Positions 29,035 through 29,646 of a stretch of DNA of 29,646 nucleotides are shown one piece after another. Position numbers and translations under genes: made by a program. The first letter of the stretch is position 1, and each line of letters opens with the position of its first letter. The notes under the pieces were generated by a model. It was not told the origin of the DNA. It was given only the letters and a program-made list of their open reading frames with translations, and did no database searches. Origin of the DNA: a virus; the IMG/VR virus record IMGVR_UViG_3300037089_000374, positions 1 through 29,646 of that record; one strand, 5' to 3'.

Positions 29035-29646
29035 CGAGATTTTATCAAAATTAACATTTGATATTATACAGGGATATTTACCCAATAGCTCAACGTTTAA
29101 AATTAAGGGTCATGACTATGTTGGTCTATGTCCTTCAGGTCACGGGTCAACATCAAAAGAATCCTTCCAAATATCCACAATGTCACCAGTATTTAAATGC
29201 TGGAACTGCGGAGCGCAAGGCAACTATATTCATCTAGTAGAATTTTGCCGGCACGGCGTATCAAGCCAGGGACACGGGTATACGGAGACGTTTGCCGAGA
29301 CATGTAAATTTTTAGCTAATGAACTGGGCATACAAGAGGATACAAAATTTAGTTTATCGCCAGTAAATGAAACACTTTGGACTATCATTGACCTGGTAAT
29401 TACGTCCTATCAAACTCAAATCAATGAGCGCATATATAAAGAGCTTGAGACCCGGTACGGGTGGACAGATCGTGAGTTTATCCAATTTGAGAGGATAGGG
29501 TATGCAGGAAAATGTCCAGGGGAAGACCTTCTTGAGTTTTACACAGTTAATCAATTATTATCAACAGGCCTTTTTTATCCCGGGAAAAGAGGCGGCATTT
29601 TTCATATCTATCAAGATCGGATAGTATTTCCATATCAGGTGATGGG
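29027..29646 (+). CDS. DnaG-type primase / zinc-binding domain, partial
   Basis: From ATG 29027 the frame is open to the window edge, so only about 206 N-terminal residues are visible. Residues 30-70 carry a CHC2-type zinc site: LCPSGH (Cys35, His39), then FKCWNCGAQGNY (Cys58, Cys61), followed by IHLVEF, matching DnaG primases (C-P-F/S-H ... C-F-G-C-G-x-x-G). Residues 148-200 contain WTDREFIQFERIGYAGKCPG and a later FHIYQDRIVFPYQVMG, typical of the region before the TOPRIM domain, where DnaG has the I-F-P-I element. TOPRIM itself lies outside. It makes RNA primers for replication; the helicase two genes before is its likely partner. Confidence 0.85.
   Translation, partial: MIDEILSKLTFDIIQGYLPNSSTFKIKGHDYVGLCPSGHGSTSKESFQISTMSPVFKCWNCGAQGNYIHLVEFCRHGVSSQGHGYTETFAETCKFLANELGIQEDTKFSLSPVNETLWTIIDLVITSYQTQINERIYKELETRYGWTDREFIQFERIGYAGKCPGEDLLEFYTVNQLLSTGLFYPGKRGGIFHIYQDRIVFPYQVM

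Overview
The window reads as about 30 kb of an AT-rich, contractile-tailed (myovirus-type) bacteriophage or prophage genome. The evidence is a continuous head-neck-tail-baseplate gene set that includes a DUF3383-type sheath, a tail tube, a frameshifted tail-assembly chaperone, a tape measure and a gpJ-like baseplate wedge. No integrase, repressor of known type, lysis gene or host gene is visible, so lifestyle and host cannot be fixed. Ribosome binding sites are AGGAGG-like and two promoters look like consensus sigma-70. Reading frames use ordinary bacterial stops.

Layout: the genes form two divergent arms. The minus-strand arm runs from about 21.4 kb down to 1. It begins with a ParB-methyltransferase fusion, then small and large terminase, a DUF1073-type portal, a Mu gpF-like minor head protein, a Tad2-like (DUF2829) anti-Thoeris candidate, two small proteins, a DUF2213 prohead protease/scaffold, a decoration protein, a DUF2184-type major capsid protein, neck and connector proteins, sheath, tube, chaperone (-1 frameshift at T TTT TTA), tape measure, hub, plug and spike proteins, gp25-like and gpJ-like wedge proteins, a DUF2612 protein and tail-fibre proteins. 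Many junctions are ATGA-type overlaps, which suggests translational coupling. Two genes in this arm (the prohead protease and the first tail-fibre protein) are each preceded by the same element: an identical 26-bp block, a strong hairpin with a U-run, and then directly the ribosome binding site.

The plus-strand arm runs from 21.7 kb to the right edge. A strong promoter overlapping a perfect palindrome drives a DUF7666-like protein that carries 37 tandem NNGxx pentapeptides encoded by a 15-bp repeat. Next come small ORFs, two overlapping single-span membrane proteins, a ribbon-helix-helix-like protein and a broken paralogue of the pentapeptide protein that has lost its array. After an intrinsic terminator lies an AT-rich non-coding stretch packed with TTGAA/TTCAA half-sites and three 11-bp-phased ACTTAAA repeats, a candidate operator field or origin. 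It is followed by two paralogous ribbon-helix-helix-like proteins and a DNA-metabolism cassette: a coiled-coil Gp157-like protein, a possible ssDNA-binding protein, an SF2/SNF2-like helicase and a DnaG-type primase that runs off the window.

The most worthwhile leads are the paired hairpin leaders, the terminase large subunit with no conventional start codon, the Tad2-like gene inside the head cassette, the pentapeptide array and its array-less broken copy, and the half-site cluster upstream of the ribbon-helix-helix genes. All assignments come from reading the sequence and recalled family features; no database search was run.
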